Shown here piece by piece: positions 26,047 to 33,996 of a DNA stretch of 34,481 bases. A model generated the notes under the pieces. The model did not search any database, was not told where the DNA came from, and worked only from the letters and a program-made list of their open reading frames with translations. How positions within the stretch are numbered: position 1 is the stretch's first letter; each line of letters starts with the position of its first letter. Source of the DNA: an uncultured Lachnospiraceae bacterium (GTDB lineage Bacteria; Bacillota; Clostridia; Lachnospirales; Lachnospiraceae). Location of the stretch: assembly GCA_947629585.1 (NCBI GenBank), contig CANREH010000026.1, forward strand, positions 1 through 34,481. Direction: 5' to 3'. The position numbers were made by a program, and so were the translations under genes.

Positions 26047-26779
26047 AGCCGCCGTCCATAGGAATGATCTGTCCTGTTAAATAGTTTGGGGAAGCTGCCA
26101 GACAGTAAATCATGTCGGCAGCTTCTTCTGGCGTTCCCATGCGGTTAAACGGGATTTCTTCCGTAAGCTGCCGTTTTTCCTCTTCGGAAAAGCAGGCGTT
26201 CATATCGGTGTCAATCACGCCGAAGGCAATCGCGTTGACAGGGATATGGCTTGGGGCAAGCTCTTTGGCAAGCGCTTTGGTAAAGGCGTTGACGCCGCCT
26301 TTGGAAGCGGAATAGGCGACCTCGCAGGAAGCTCCGGCAATCCCCCAGACGGAGGAAATATTGATAATCCTGCCGGACTTTTTGGAAACCATATCCGGCA
26401 CAAACAGGCGGCAGACATTGAAGACGGAAGTCAGGTTTGTAGCCAGGATACGGTTCCAGTCCTCCGGGGAAAGCTCTGTCAACAGGCCGATCTGGGAAAT
26501 GCCCGCGTTGTTAATGATAACGTCAGCCGGGCGGCTGCCAAACCGGAGTCTTGCCGCCTGATATAAAGCTTCCGCTTCGGAAAAACAGCCCATATCTCCA
26601 GTAAAGGGAAGGCACTGAATCTTAAACTGTTCCTGTAATTGTTCTGAAAGCTCCTGTAACAGTTCTGTATTCTGAAAACAGGTGAGAATTAAATCAAATC
26701 CGTTTTCTGCAAATTTCATGGCGGCGGCTCTCCCGATCCCGCGGGAAGCCCCGGTGATTAAAGCAAGTTTTCTCTGCAT
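26039..26779 (-). CDS. Short-chain dehydrogenase/reductase (FabG-like)
   Basis: 246 residues from the ATG at 26779 (GGAGA site); the frame is open to 26824, but that overlaps the upstream gene. The Rossmann motif TGASRGIG is at 9-16, NNAG at 90-93, and the catalytic set is Ser143, Tyr156 and Lys160 in YSASK. The Arg after the Gly-rich loop suggests NADPH use. The C-terminal GQIIPMDGG is typical of FabG-like 3-oxoacyl reductases, but the substrate cannot be assigned, and a lone fabG paralog outside a fatty acid operon is often something else. It lies 16 bp behind the AlbA_2 gene, so the two are probably co-transcribed. Confidence 0.9.
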   Translation of the reverse strand: MQRKLALITGASRGIGRAAAMKFAENGFDLILTCFQNTELLQELSEQLQEQFKIQCLPFTGDMGCFSEAEALYQAARLRFGSRPADVIINNAGISQIGLLTELSPEDWNRILATNLTSVFNVCRLFVPDMVSKKSGRIINISSVWGIAGASCEVAYSASKGGVNAFTKALAKELAPSHIPVNAIAFGVIDTDMNACFSEEEKRQLTEEIPFNRMGTPEEAADMIYCLAASPNYLTGQIIPMDGGFI

Positions 26780-26795
26780 GGCATGTCTCCGTATA

Positions 26796-28175
26796 TCAAA
26801 TATCTGCTTTTTGATGGTAATCATTGTTGATTTTCCAATAGCCTTTTCGATCAGAACCGATGCGTTTAATAATACCTTTTTCTTTCATTACTTTCATTTT
26901 CTGCGCTACTGTTTTTCTGCTGATAAAAAGTTTTTCTGAAATTGCTGTTGAGGTATATCCCGGATCTTCGGAAATAAGCGCAAGGATTTGAATAGATTTT
27001 TCATCCAAATTATCTGTTACTTTTTCTGTTACATTATCTGTTACCTTGCGGGTGACAGAATGAATTACTCTATCCTCTGGCGCGGTAAATTCAATCATAA
27101 TATCGCCGGGATTGATCGTATAGATGGGCTGCGGAACACCATCTTTCTCGCAGGCAGAGCAGATTTTCTCAATGCCTCGTCCCCAGCTTTCAATAAAACC
27201 AGCCAGATAAAATACATGGGCGATATTCGGATTGTAAGGACTGGAAGCGTGTTTACGCATTAAATTCTCCAATGTCCAGTTTTCCGGCAGACAACCGCAG
27301 TTGGCAATATACAGTTTATCTTCATAGACGCTTATTTGAATCGGTACGCCGGACTGATATTGCTTGTGGCACAGAGCGTTTAACAGAGCTTCCCGCAAAG
27401 CATCTTCCGGTACGAAATATCGCTCAATTCGCTGCATTCCCTCATAAGTGATTTTGGCTTTCATATATTTCAGATACACAAGCTCCACGATTTTATCAAT
27501 CTGCTCTAAAATAGAGCCGTGTATCTCGTCCTGATACAACAAGTCGGCGTCAGTTTCAAAGAAGCCGATTTTAACGTATGCGCCAAGCTGCCATTTCTCC
27601 GGGTCTTTTGAAAACAGAAGCATCGCCGCATTGGTGAGATAAGAACCGTTCATCAGATGCAGCTTCTCCATAAGTGCGTCCTTCGGTTCGTCCAGAACGC
27701 TTTTGTCAATACGTCCCTTTTTAGCTGCCCATTGCTTAAAATGTTCTACAATGGAATCATCGATATCGCTCAGCGAAAATGCAGGGAGTGGAAGGTTATC
27801 CCAGGTAGCACCGCGTTTACGCATCAAAAAGGCTTCCAGAGCGGGGCCAGTCAATATCTGTCGTGTGCTGCCGCTTCGGTAATAATAGATGCCCTTGCAG
27901 GAAATACCAATCGGATAGGCAGGAACATCAATTTCAATATATTCTTTTCCGCTTTCCTCATAGAGATTAACGCCGCATATAATGCCCATAGCGTCCCTGA
28001 TTTTGTTGGGAACATCTTCAAGGAGCTTGTGGGCGTTAGATAGTCCGATTACGTTGCCATCATCATCACAGCCAATATAGATTTTGCCGCCCTGTGCGTT
28101 GGCGTAACCGCAAATCCATTCCAGATATTCATCCTTCCATCTGCTTTTCCATTCAATATTTTGATTTTCAGGCAT
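26796..28175 (-). CDS. Schlafen/AlbA_2-type ATP-binding protein with winged helix
   Basis: 459 residues from the ATG at 28175. Residues 1-125 form the AlbA_2/Schlafen-like domain (EWKSRWKDEYLEWICGYANA, then GGKIYIGCDDDGNVIGL). A GHKL-type HATPase_c_4 region spans about 250-365 (ALREALLNALCHKQY, then FYLAGFIESWGRGIEKI). A run of near repeats VTRKVTDNVTEKVTDN (374-389) is followed by a C-terminal winged helix (395-450; STAISEKLFISRKTVAQKM). This is a common family, often annotated as transcriptional regulator or RecG-like, with members reported near mobile and defence genes. The activity is not established. It has its own promoter at 28277-28305. Confidence 0.87.
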   Translation of the reverse strand: MPENQNIEWKSRWKDEYLEWICGYANAQGGKIYIGCDDDGNVIGLSNAHKLLEDVPNKIRDAMGIICGVNLYEESGKEYIEIDVPAYPIGISCKGIYYYRSGSTRQILTGPALEAFLMRKRGATWDNLPLPAFSLSDIDDSIVEHFKQWAAKKGRIDKSVLDEPKDALMEKLHLMNGSYLTNAAMLLFSKDPEKWQLGAYVKIGFFETDADLLYQDEIHGSILEQIDKIVELVYLKYMKAKITYEGMQRIERYFVPEDALREALLNALCHKQYQSGVPIQISVYEDKLYIANCGCLPENWTLENLMRKHASSPYNPNIAHVFYLAGFIESWGRGIEKICSACEKDGVPQPIYTINPGDIMIEFTAPEDRVIHSVTRKVTDNVTEKVTDNLDEKSIQILALISEDPGYTSTAISEKLFISRKTVAQKMKVMKEKGIIKRIGSDRKGYWKINNDYHQKADI

Positions 28176-28261
28176 TTCCTTCACCGTCCTTTTCCTTATT
28201 TTTACTGCGGCTTTTATAAACACTATCCTGATTCTTGCTCTGTGGGCTGCAAAACTGATTG

Positions 28262-28331
28262 CTGAACTGTCATTCAATTATAGCGGTTTTGGAATAAAAA
28301 TTCAATATAAGGAATGGATCTGAACTGTTAC
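28262..28331. repeat. Pair of MITE-end-like motifs flanking a promoter
   Basis: CTGAACTGT occurs at 28262-28270 and again in CTGAACTGTTAC at 28320-28331, matching the right end of the element at 4781-4796. The two copies are direct repeats 58 bp apart, with the minus-strand promoter between them. Confidence 0.45.
28277..28305 (-). promoter_or_regulatory. Sigma-A promoter of the AlbA_2/SDR pair
   Basis: On the minus strand TTGAAT (complement of 28300-28305) and TATAAT (complement of 28277-28282) are 17 bases apart, giving a leader of about 95 bases. Confidence 0.75.
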
Positions 28332-28397
28332 GGGGAGAAAGAAATTTAATGAAAATGCAATAGGAAAGTAAGCGTGATTGTGGTATTATAAAAAAAG

Positions 28398-29093
28398 GTG
28401 ATATGTACCGCAGTAAAGGAGGAATGGCTTATTGCTGCAATTCTTGTGCTTGAAGATGATTTAGAATTAAACCATACGATCTGCGCCGCTTTACAGAAAG
28501 AAAATTATCGTGTTTACCATGCGTATACCTGTAAGGATGGACAAGTTCTTGCCGCCAGCCATACATTGGATATGGTGATATTGGATGTCAATTTGCCCGA
28601 TGGCGACGGATTCCGGTTTTGCAGATGGATAAAAGCGCGAAGTAATCTCGCGGTATTGTTTCTTTCCGCGCGGGATTTAGAGGAAGATGTTTTAAACGGT
28701 TATGAAATCGGAGCGGATGATTATGTGACAAAGCCTTTTTCCATGAAAATTCTGTTAAAGAAAATTTCTGTGATCCTGTCAAGGGAAACAAAAACATCAA
28801 ATATCTATGACGACGGATTTTTGAAAGTAGATTTTGAATTAGGAACTGCACAGATTGGGGGAAATACCTGTCTTATCACACCGACGGAATACCATATTCT
28901 GAAAAAACTGATGGAGCATAAAGGACAATTACTGACCTATTCGGTTCTGTTAGATTCCCTGTGGGAAGACGGGGTACAGTTTCTGGATAAACACGTTCTT
29001 GCCGTCCACATCAACCGCTTACGCAAAAAAATAGAAACAGAAGAACATAAATATATTTCAAATGTATATGGAATGGGGTATGTATGGAAATAG
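28398..29093 (+). CDS. OmpR-family response regulator of Bce-like module
   Basis: 231 residues if started at the GTG at 28398. The receiver has the acidic pair in LVLEDDLE, phospho-acceptor Asp63 in VILDVNLPDGDGF and Lys112 in VTKPFS. The C-terminal winged helix contains LITPTEYHILKKL and VHINRLRKKIE. The start is unclear: the best ribosome site AAAGGAGGA (28415-28423) stands 7 bases before an ATT codon at 28431 that would give IAAILVLEDD, the normal N-terminus length for the family. Its end overlaps the kinase start by 10 bases. Likely regulates the ABC transporter genes that follow. Confidence 0.9.
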   Translation: MICTAVKEEWLIAAILVLEDDLELNHTICAALQKENYRVYHAYTCKDGQVLAASHTLDMVILDVNLPDGDGFRFCRWIKARSNLAVLFLSARDLEEDVLNGYEIGADDYVTKPFSMKILLKKISVILSRETKTSNIYDDGFLKVDFELGTAQIGGNTCLITPTEYHILKKLMEHKGQLLTYSVLLDSLWEDGVQFLDKHVLAVHINRLRKKIETEEHKYISNVYGMGYVWK

Positions 29094-30004
29094 TCGGTAT
29101 CTTGATAATCCTGCTGCTGATGGGAATAATTTTCTGTCTTTTATGGAAAAATCATTGTCTGAAACGGGATATTTATGATTTTACAAGGAAATTAGAAATA
29201 AGCTTGAAAGAATTGTTAAATGGCAGGAAGCTGGATAAAGCAGCCTGCCAGCAGGATGATCTATGGGGCAGGATCTACGACAGGTTATGCCGTATTTCTG
29301 ATATATATACGCACAGAAATCAGGAATTATACGAGGAAAAAGAAAATTTAAAAGAGCTGGTATCCGATACCTCGCATCAGACGAAGACATGTCTTGCAAA
29401 TATGAAACTGTATCAGGAACTGCTTTCTGAGGAAACAGATCCATCAGAACGTGCGGAATATGTAACCAGGATGGGAAAGCAGGTGGATAAGCTGGATTTT
29501 CTTCTCCAAAGCATGGTAACAATGTCAAGGTTGGAAACCGGAATCATTAAAATTAAAAAATCAGAATGTCCGATATCAGAAACCCTTGCATTAGCAATCG
29601 GGGCAGTCGTTCCCAAAGCAGATCGGAAAAACATCCGGATTCATGCTGCCTGTGAGGAAACGCTCCGATTGGAGCATGACGAAAAATGGACAGCGGAAGC
29701 AATTTTTAATGTTCTCGATAATGCGGTCAAATATACCAGTGAAAACGGGAATATCTATATTTCAGTCAATCAGGAAGAAATTTTTACCAAAATCAGTATT
29801 ACAGATACCGGAAAAGGGATTCCTTTGGAAAGACAGGGAACGATATTTAACCGATTTTACCGCGAGCCGGAAATTCATAATACGGAAGGGGTTGGCATCG
29901 GCTTATATCTGGCACGAAAAATCATATCAATGCAGAACGGCTATATCAGGGTGGAATCGGAAACAGGAAAAGGAAGTACCTTCCATCTTTGTCTGCCGAA
30001 TTAA
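29084..30004 (+). CDS. Intramembrane-sensing histidine kinase (BceS-like)
   Basis: 306 residues. A single clear membrane segment (3-21) leads straight into a cytoplasmic coiled region, so there is almost no extracellular sensor. The HisKA site is His98 in SDTSHQTKTC, the N-box is FNVLDNAVKY, G1 DTGKGIP and G2 GVGIGLYLARKI. Such small-sensor kinases generally detect flux through a partner FtsX-type ABC transporter rather than a ligand directly, which fits the downstream pair. Unlike BceS there is only one obvious membrane segment, not two. Coupled to the regulator gene by overlap. Confidence 0.9.
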   Translation: MEIVGILIILLLMGIIFCLLWKNHCLKRDIYDFTRKLEISLKELLNGRKLDKAACQQDDLWGRIYDRLCRISDIYTHRNQELYEEKENLKELVSDTSHQTKTCLANMKLYQELLSEETDPSERAEYVTRMGKQVDKLDFLLQSMVTMSRLETGIIKIKKSECPISETLALAIGAVVPKADRKNIRIHAACEETLRLEHDEKWTAEAIFNVLDNAVKYTSENGNIYISVNQEEIFTKISITDTGKGIPLERQGTIFNRFYREPEIHNTEGVGIGLYLARKIISMQNGYIRVESETGKGSTFHLCLPN

Positions 30005-30013
30005 AACGTATGG

Positions 30014-30038
30014 AAAAATCACAGTTTTGTGATTTTTT
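30014..30038 (+). terminator. AT-rich hairpin between kinase and ABC genes
   Basis: AAAAATCAC (30014-30022) pairs exactly with GTGATTTTT (30029-30037) around AGTTTT and runs into further T. It may terminate or attenuate transcription before the transporter genes; low GC makes it weak. Confidence 0.5.
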
Positions 30039-30065
30039 CTTTTTGTGAATGGTTTGTGATTTTTC
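30026..30065 (+). promoter_or_regulatory. TTTGTGA direct repeats upstream of the ABC transporter
   Basis: TTTGTGA occurs at 30026-30032, 30042-30048 and 30053-30059, spaced 16 and 11 bases, and the first and third continue as TTTTT. Direct repeats just upstream of the ATPase gene are a plausible site for the adjoining response regulator. This is inference, and the first copy overlaps the hairpin. Confidence 0.4.
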
Positions 30066-30102
30066 TGTTTTAAGGTAAATAACGAAGAAAGGAAGGTTTT
30101 CT

Positions 30103-30780
30103 ATGGAAAAAACAATCGTAAAAACAAAGTCGTTATCAAAACATTATCATGTCCATGCTCATACGGTCATTGCCTTAGACGGAGTGGATTTTGAAGTAAA
30201 AGAACGGGAATTTGTTTCCATCATTGGGAAATCCGGCTGCGGAAAAAGCACGCTTTTACATATGATAGGCGGGCTTGATTTCCCTACTTCCGGAACGATC
30301 ATTGTAGACGGCATGGATCTTTCCAAAATGAAGGAAGAACAGCTTGCCATTTTCAGAAGAAGAAAAGCAGGATTTATTTTCCAACAGTATAATTTGATCC
30401 CGGATTTAAATATCTATGATAATATCACGTTTCCGCTGGAGCTTGACGGCGCTGCTGTTGATAAAGAATTGATTCAGGAATTAGTAAAAGAGCTTCACAT
30501 TGCCGATAAACTGGAAATGTTTCCCTCTATGCTCTCCGGCGGAGAACAGCAGCGGGCCGCTATTGCAAGGGCCTTAGCAATAAAACCGGCGATTATTCTT
30601 GCTGACGAGCCGACAGGTAATCTTGATACTTCCGCAAGCCATGAGGTAATAGGGCTTTTAAAAGTGATGGCGGAAAAATATCAGCAGACGCTGATCGTGA
30701 TTACCCATGATTTAGATATTGCACAAATGGCAGACAGAATCGTCCGGCTGCAGGACGGAAAAATAGAGAAGGGAAAGTGA
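30103..30780 (+). CDS. ABC transporter ATP-binding protein, MacB/LolD (BceA) type
   Basis: 225 residues, the usual length. Walker [10 protein letters not shown] is at 42-50, the Q-loop is [13 protein letters not shown], the signature LSGGEQQR, and Walker [13 protein letters not shown]. This class pairs with FtsX-fold permeases for export or mechanotransmission, including peptide antibiotic resistance transporters. AAGGAAGG precedes the ATG, and its TGA is next to the permease start. Confidence 0.94.
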   Translation: MEKTIVKTKSLSKHYHVHAHTVIALDGVDFEVKEREFVSIIGKSGCGKSTLLHMIGGLDFPTSGTIIVDGMDLSKMKEEQLAIFRRRKAGFIFQQYNLIPDLNIYDNITFPLELDGAAVDKELIQELVKELHIADKLEMFPSMLSGGEQQRAAIARALAIKPAIILADEPTGNLDTSASHEVIGLLKVMAEKYQQTLIVITHDLDIAQMADRIVRLQDGKIEKGK

Positions 30781-30785
30781 TTTTT

Positions 30786-33266
30786 ATGCTGGCGGTCAAT
30801 GATTATGCCGTGATTAATAAACTTGCCAAAAATACCGTGCGGACCAATAAGCGGCAGTTTTTTATTCTGTTTCTTACAATTCTGCTGTCAGGTTTTATGC
30901 TCTTTTCTGTTTTTACGATAGGGCTGACATATTTGGATTTAAGCAGATTACAAAATACCCGCTTGTATGGTTCTGAATATGATATTGCGATTATGAATGG
31001 ATTTACAGAGGCTCAAAAAGAGATTCTTATCTATCATTCCGGTGTTAAAAGTGTCGGTGTGCTGGCATATTGCGGAAATGTGAAAAGCTCTGATTCCGAC
31101 CGCAGCGTGAATGTCGGTCTGTTATGGGGAGATAAAACGTACTGGGAGAGCCAGAAAGCTCCGGCAGTAACAGAAATGAATGGACATTATCCGCAAAGAC
31201 AAAAGGAATTATTAGCCACCAAAAAAGCGCTGAAAGCCTGCGGAAAAGGTTCTTTGTCCGTTGGCGGCTGCCTTTCGATAACTTATGAAGATAACAGAGG
31301 GATTCATACAGCAGACTTTGTTATCAGCGGTATTTGGAAAGGTTATGGCGGGGATCAGGCGAATTTCTATGTTTCAGAAGATTTTTATGAACAGACAGGC
31401 TATGATTTGGAATCCAGCGGGATTTTACAGGCGAAGTTTCAAAGCAGTTATGTGACTGGAAAAACAATAGAGGAATTGAAAGATAGTCTTGAATTATCCA
31501 TGACGCAGGTTTTTCAGGCTTCTAAATACATCGAAAAATCCCTGACTATATTATTGGCAGTATTGGGACTGTGTTTTATTATCTGCCTCAGCGCTTATTT
31601 GCTGATATACAACATCCTTTTTCTGTCGGTTTCCGGGAAAGTTAGATATTATGGCCTGTTACAAACGCTGGGTATGACAAAAAAACAACTGGTTCGATTG
31701 ATCTGTAAACAGATATGGATGGTTGGCGTGACGGGAATGACGGCGGGCATTCTTCTGGGAGTATCCGTTTCCCTGATTGTTGTGCCTTATGTTATGAAGG
31801 TTTTCGGGATTTCTTTGGGAAATACAGGGTTATCCTTTTATCCGGAAGTGCTGGCACTAAGTATTTTCGTTACGGGGATCGCAGTCTTGTGCGGCGTCAG
31901 GAAACCGATTCACACTGCTGCGGACGTCACGCCTGTCGAAGCTGTCAAATATCGGGAAAATATGGGAATTCCCCGTGCAAAGAAAAAGAGAGGGGGCAAT
32001 TTGTACTGGCGGATGGCAAAAGACCAGTTGGGAAACAATCAAAAGAGAACGGCAGTTGTTTTTCTGTCCCTGGCAATGAGCCTGATGGTATTTTTCTGCC
32101 TGACTACGCTGATTGACAGCCAGGGCAGACGAACCGTATACCCGAATTACTGGGATGCGGATTATATCATACATAACGCGACACAGACGACAGAAAATAT
32201 CGCCTCCCTGCAGCCGGCAATTGACGATACTTTCTTATCCGAAATACAAAAAACAGAAAATGTGGCGGAGGTTCATGCGGTAACGGGGATTCCGGTTACT
32301 TTTCCATATGAGGAAGGTGGTTTTTCGGATTTCTGGCTCAAAGGCTGTACAGAAATGAAACCTTATCTGATATACTCTGACGCAGTTTCAGAGTACCAGC
32401 GGAATCCTGAGAAATACTATGGAATGCTCAAAGGAATTGATGGGGCAGAATTTGACTATTTAAACGAAAGCCTCGGCGGTATCATCGATAAGCAGGAATT
32501 TTTAAGCGGCAGAACGGCAGTTTTGCAGTATGCCGGATTTGAGATACCCAAAAAATGGATAGGAAGCAGCATTTCCTTTTCGATAGGAAATCAAAAACGG
32601 AAAATTGCGATCGGAGCCATCAGCTATGGAGATTATTACGGGGCGACTGCAAATATAGGGGCAAATCTCATCGTAAGTCAAAGCTGTCTGGAATCCTTAA
32701 CCTCAAAGCCCTGTGTTTTAAGCCTTGTGATGAAATATCAGCGATCTTACGATGACGAAACAGAAAAAGAAATCAAAAATATTATAAAAGCAAGCCCATA
32801 CCACAACGATTTGCTTTCGATTTCAAAATATGAGGACAGGAAAACAATCCGGGATTCGCAGAGCGGCATGTTGGAAACAGGCACTGTCATTTCACTGCTT
32901 CTGTTATTGGTGGGGATGTTAAATTACGTCAATACAATGGCAAACAGTATACAGAATAGAAAACTGACATTTTCCATTATGGAAAGCGTCGGCATGTCAA
33001 AAAAACAGATAAGAAACTTATTGATTCAGGAAGGAATCTTATATGCAGGCGGCTCTGTTTTTATCACAGTAACAATCGGGACGGGGATTACTTATTTTAT
33101 TTTCCAGTCTGTGAATTATATGAAAATTCCGTTTACAATCCCTGTGTTTCCGCTGCTGTGTGCAATATCACTGGTAATGGTATTATGTATTTTAACGCCG
33201 ATTGTTACTTACAAAAGGACAGTGAGAAACCGTTCTGTCACCGAACGTTTACGGGAATATGAGTAA
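30786..33266 (+). CDS. FtsX-like ABC transporter permease
   Basis: 826 residues from the ATG at 30786; a GTG at 30777 overlapping the ATPase stop is an alternative start. Two FtsX halves are visible. The first has a membrane segment near 24-46, a 200-residue extracellular domain, then three segments (about 252-280, 310-333, 355-371) with the coupling motif YYGLLQTLGMTKKQLVRL. The second has a segment near 422-443, a larger extracellular domain, then three segments ending near 803 with FSIMESVGMSKKQIRNLL. That is eight segments, unlike the ten of BceB, so it is a relative and not an orthologue. It probably handles an envelope-active peptide or lipid and passes signal to the small kinase. Confidence 0.91.
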   Translation: MLAVNDYAVINKLAKNTVRTNKRQFFILFLTILLSGFMLFSVFTIGLTYLDLSRLQNTRLYGSEYDIAIMNGFTEAQKEILIYHSGVKSVGVLAYCGNVKSSDSDRSVNVGLLWGDKTYWESQKAPAVTEMNGHYPQRQKELLATKKALKACGKGSLSVGGCLSITYEDNRGIHTADFVISGIWKGYGGDQANFYVSEDFYEQTGYDLESSGILQAKFQSSYVTGKTIEELKDSLELSMTQVFQASKYIEKSLTILLAVLGLCFIICLSAYLLIYNILFLSVSGKVRYYGLLQTLGMTKKQLVRLICKQIWMVGVTGMTAGILLGVSVSLIVVPYVMKVFGISLGNTGLSFYPEVLALSIFVTGIAVLCGVRKPIHTAADVTPVEAVKYRENMGIPRAKKKRGGNLYWRMAKDQLGNNQKRTAVVFLSLAMSLMVFFCLTTLIDSQGRRTVYPNYWDADYIIHNATQTTENIASLQPAIDDTFLSEIQKTENVAEVHAVTGIPVTFPYEEGGFSDFWLKGCTEMKPYLIYSDAVSEYQRNPEKYYGMLKGIDGAEFDYLNESLGGIIDKQEFLSGRTAVLQYAGFEIPKKWIGSSISFSIGNQKRKIAIGAISYGDYYGATANIGANLIVSQSCLESLTSKPCVLSLVMKYQRSYDDETEKEIKNIIKASPYHNDLLSISKYEDRKTIRDSQSGMLETGTVISLLLLLVGMLNYVNTMANSIQNRKLTFSIMESVGMSKKQIRNLLIQEGILYAGGSVFITVTIGTGITYFIFQSVNYMKIPFTIPVFPLLCAISLVMVLCILTPIVTYKRTVRNRSVTERLREYE

Positions 33267-33308
33267 ATGATACCCTTTTGGTAAAGATAGTAATAAGGCA
33301 CAAAAAAA

Positions 33309-33345
33309 GCGCATGGTTTACAATTTACTGTTCCATGCGCCTTTA
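33309..33345 (+). terminator. Intrinsic terminator after the permease
   Basis: GCGCATGG (33309-33316) pairs perfectly with CCATGCGC (33333-33340), preceded by seven A and followed by CTTTA. It could also stop minus-strand transcripts of the small gene at 33392, for which the A run would read as a T run. Confidence 0.75.
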
Positions 33346-33350
33346 TGCTG

Positions 33351-33395
33351 TTAACGTGCAATCTTCTCAAGAGAAAGTTCTCCGTCTTTAATCAT
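33351..33395 (-). pseudogene. Short coding remnant after the antitoxin-like gene
   Basis: An ATG overlapping the TGA of the 81-residue gene opens MIKDGELSLEKIAR and then stops at TAA. The 14 residues resemble a C-terminal motif (MIKxGxxSLEEIA) often seen in Rpn/PD-(D/E)XK transposase-like proteins and some small regulators. Read as a decayed fragment; too short to be sure. Confidence 0.35.
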
Positions 33396-33637
33396 TCTTT
33401 TTCAATGTCTTTTGTATAAGTCCTCATAATCTGCTCATCTAAACCGCCTGCTATGGATTTTCGTTTCAACACTCTGCGCCGATTGATTTCCTTTTCTGCC
33501 TCTTTTCCAGAATTGTTGTAATATGCTGCCTTTTCCATTACAGTCATATCTTTTGTTCGTTCATAATTCTGCTCTCTGATCCTGTGAATATCATCAATCG
33601 TAAAATCAGGACTAATAACCAATGTTTCCATAATCAT
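33392..33637 (-). CDS. Small protein resembling a TA antitoxin, 81 residues
   Basis: 81 residues, highly charged. The N-terminal half (SPDFTIDDIHRIREQNYERT, then KDMTVMEKAAYYNNSG) resembles small Lachnospiraceae proteins that are often found next to PIN-type toxin genes; this is from memory and unverified. The start ATG overlaps the TGA of an upstream open fragment (ATGA), the coupling usual in toxin-antitoxin pairs. An AGCGAGGGATG stretch gives a modest ribosome site, and a second ATG lies at codon 3. The upstream partner looks broken, so this may be an orphan. Confidence 0.6.
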   Translation of the reverse strand: MIMETLVISPDFTIDDIHRIREQNYERTKDMTVMEKAAYYNNSGKEAEKEINRRRVLKRKSIAGGLDEQIMRTYTKDIEKE

Positions 33638-33744
33638 CCCTCGCTTTCTAATAATACAGACGGATTGATAATATCTATTTCCTTGTAACCTTCCAGATTA
33701 GTAATTGCCCGTATTCCCCTGATTGTCTTTTTACTTATCTGTTC
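33634..33744 (-). pseudogene. 3' fragment of a gene, possibly a PIN-type toxin
   Basis: After a TAA at 33745-33747 the minus strand stays open for 36 codons and ends at TGA overlapping the next ATG. The peptide contains KKTIRGIRAITNLEGYKEID and INPSVLLE, which resembles the C-terminal strand-helix end of PIN-domain toxins. There is no start codon or ribosome site, and no upstream catalytic Asp region in any frame before the AT-rich gap, so only a tail survives. Confidence 0.4.
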
Positions 33745-33909
33745 TTAATGCCGCCATATGCTTCTTCAATCTCTATATTATATCCTATTATTTAGTATAC
33801 ACCTTGTACGATAAAATTTCAATTTAAAATCCTTCTGTATTTCCAACGACAGAATCAACTCTCAACTGCTTCCTTATCCGTTCTGTGTCCTGCTATTGTA
33901 AAGAATATA
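33745..33909. other. AT-rich non-coding gap
   Basis: 165 bp between the broken fragment and the next promoter, with many stops in all frames. It probably holds debris of the lost 5' part of the fragment's gene; one minus-strand frame reads IEIEEAYGGIKNR just before the fragment and may be its frameshifted continuation. No other feature seen. Confidence 0.4.
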
Positions 33910-33938
33910 TTGACAATCTATCATTTTTATAATATGAT
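33910..33938 (+). promoter_or_regulatory. Sigma-A promoter of the lipoprotein gene
   Basis: TTGACA (33910-33915) and TATGAT (33933-33938) are 17 bases apart. CTATCAT (33918-33924) and ATGATAG (33934-33940) form an inverted repeat across the spacer and -10, a possible repressor site. Confidence 0.7.
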
Positions 33939-33996
33939 AGAAATATAAAATTAAACTATTGAGAAAATTATTTTTAAGAAAAAAAGTGCTAATCCT

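Noticed and set aside
26999-27060. Repeated TGTTAC strings resembling MITE ends
   Set aside because: They encode the VTDNVTEKVTDN repeat of the AlbA_2 protein and lack the rest of the terminal motif.
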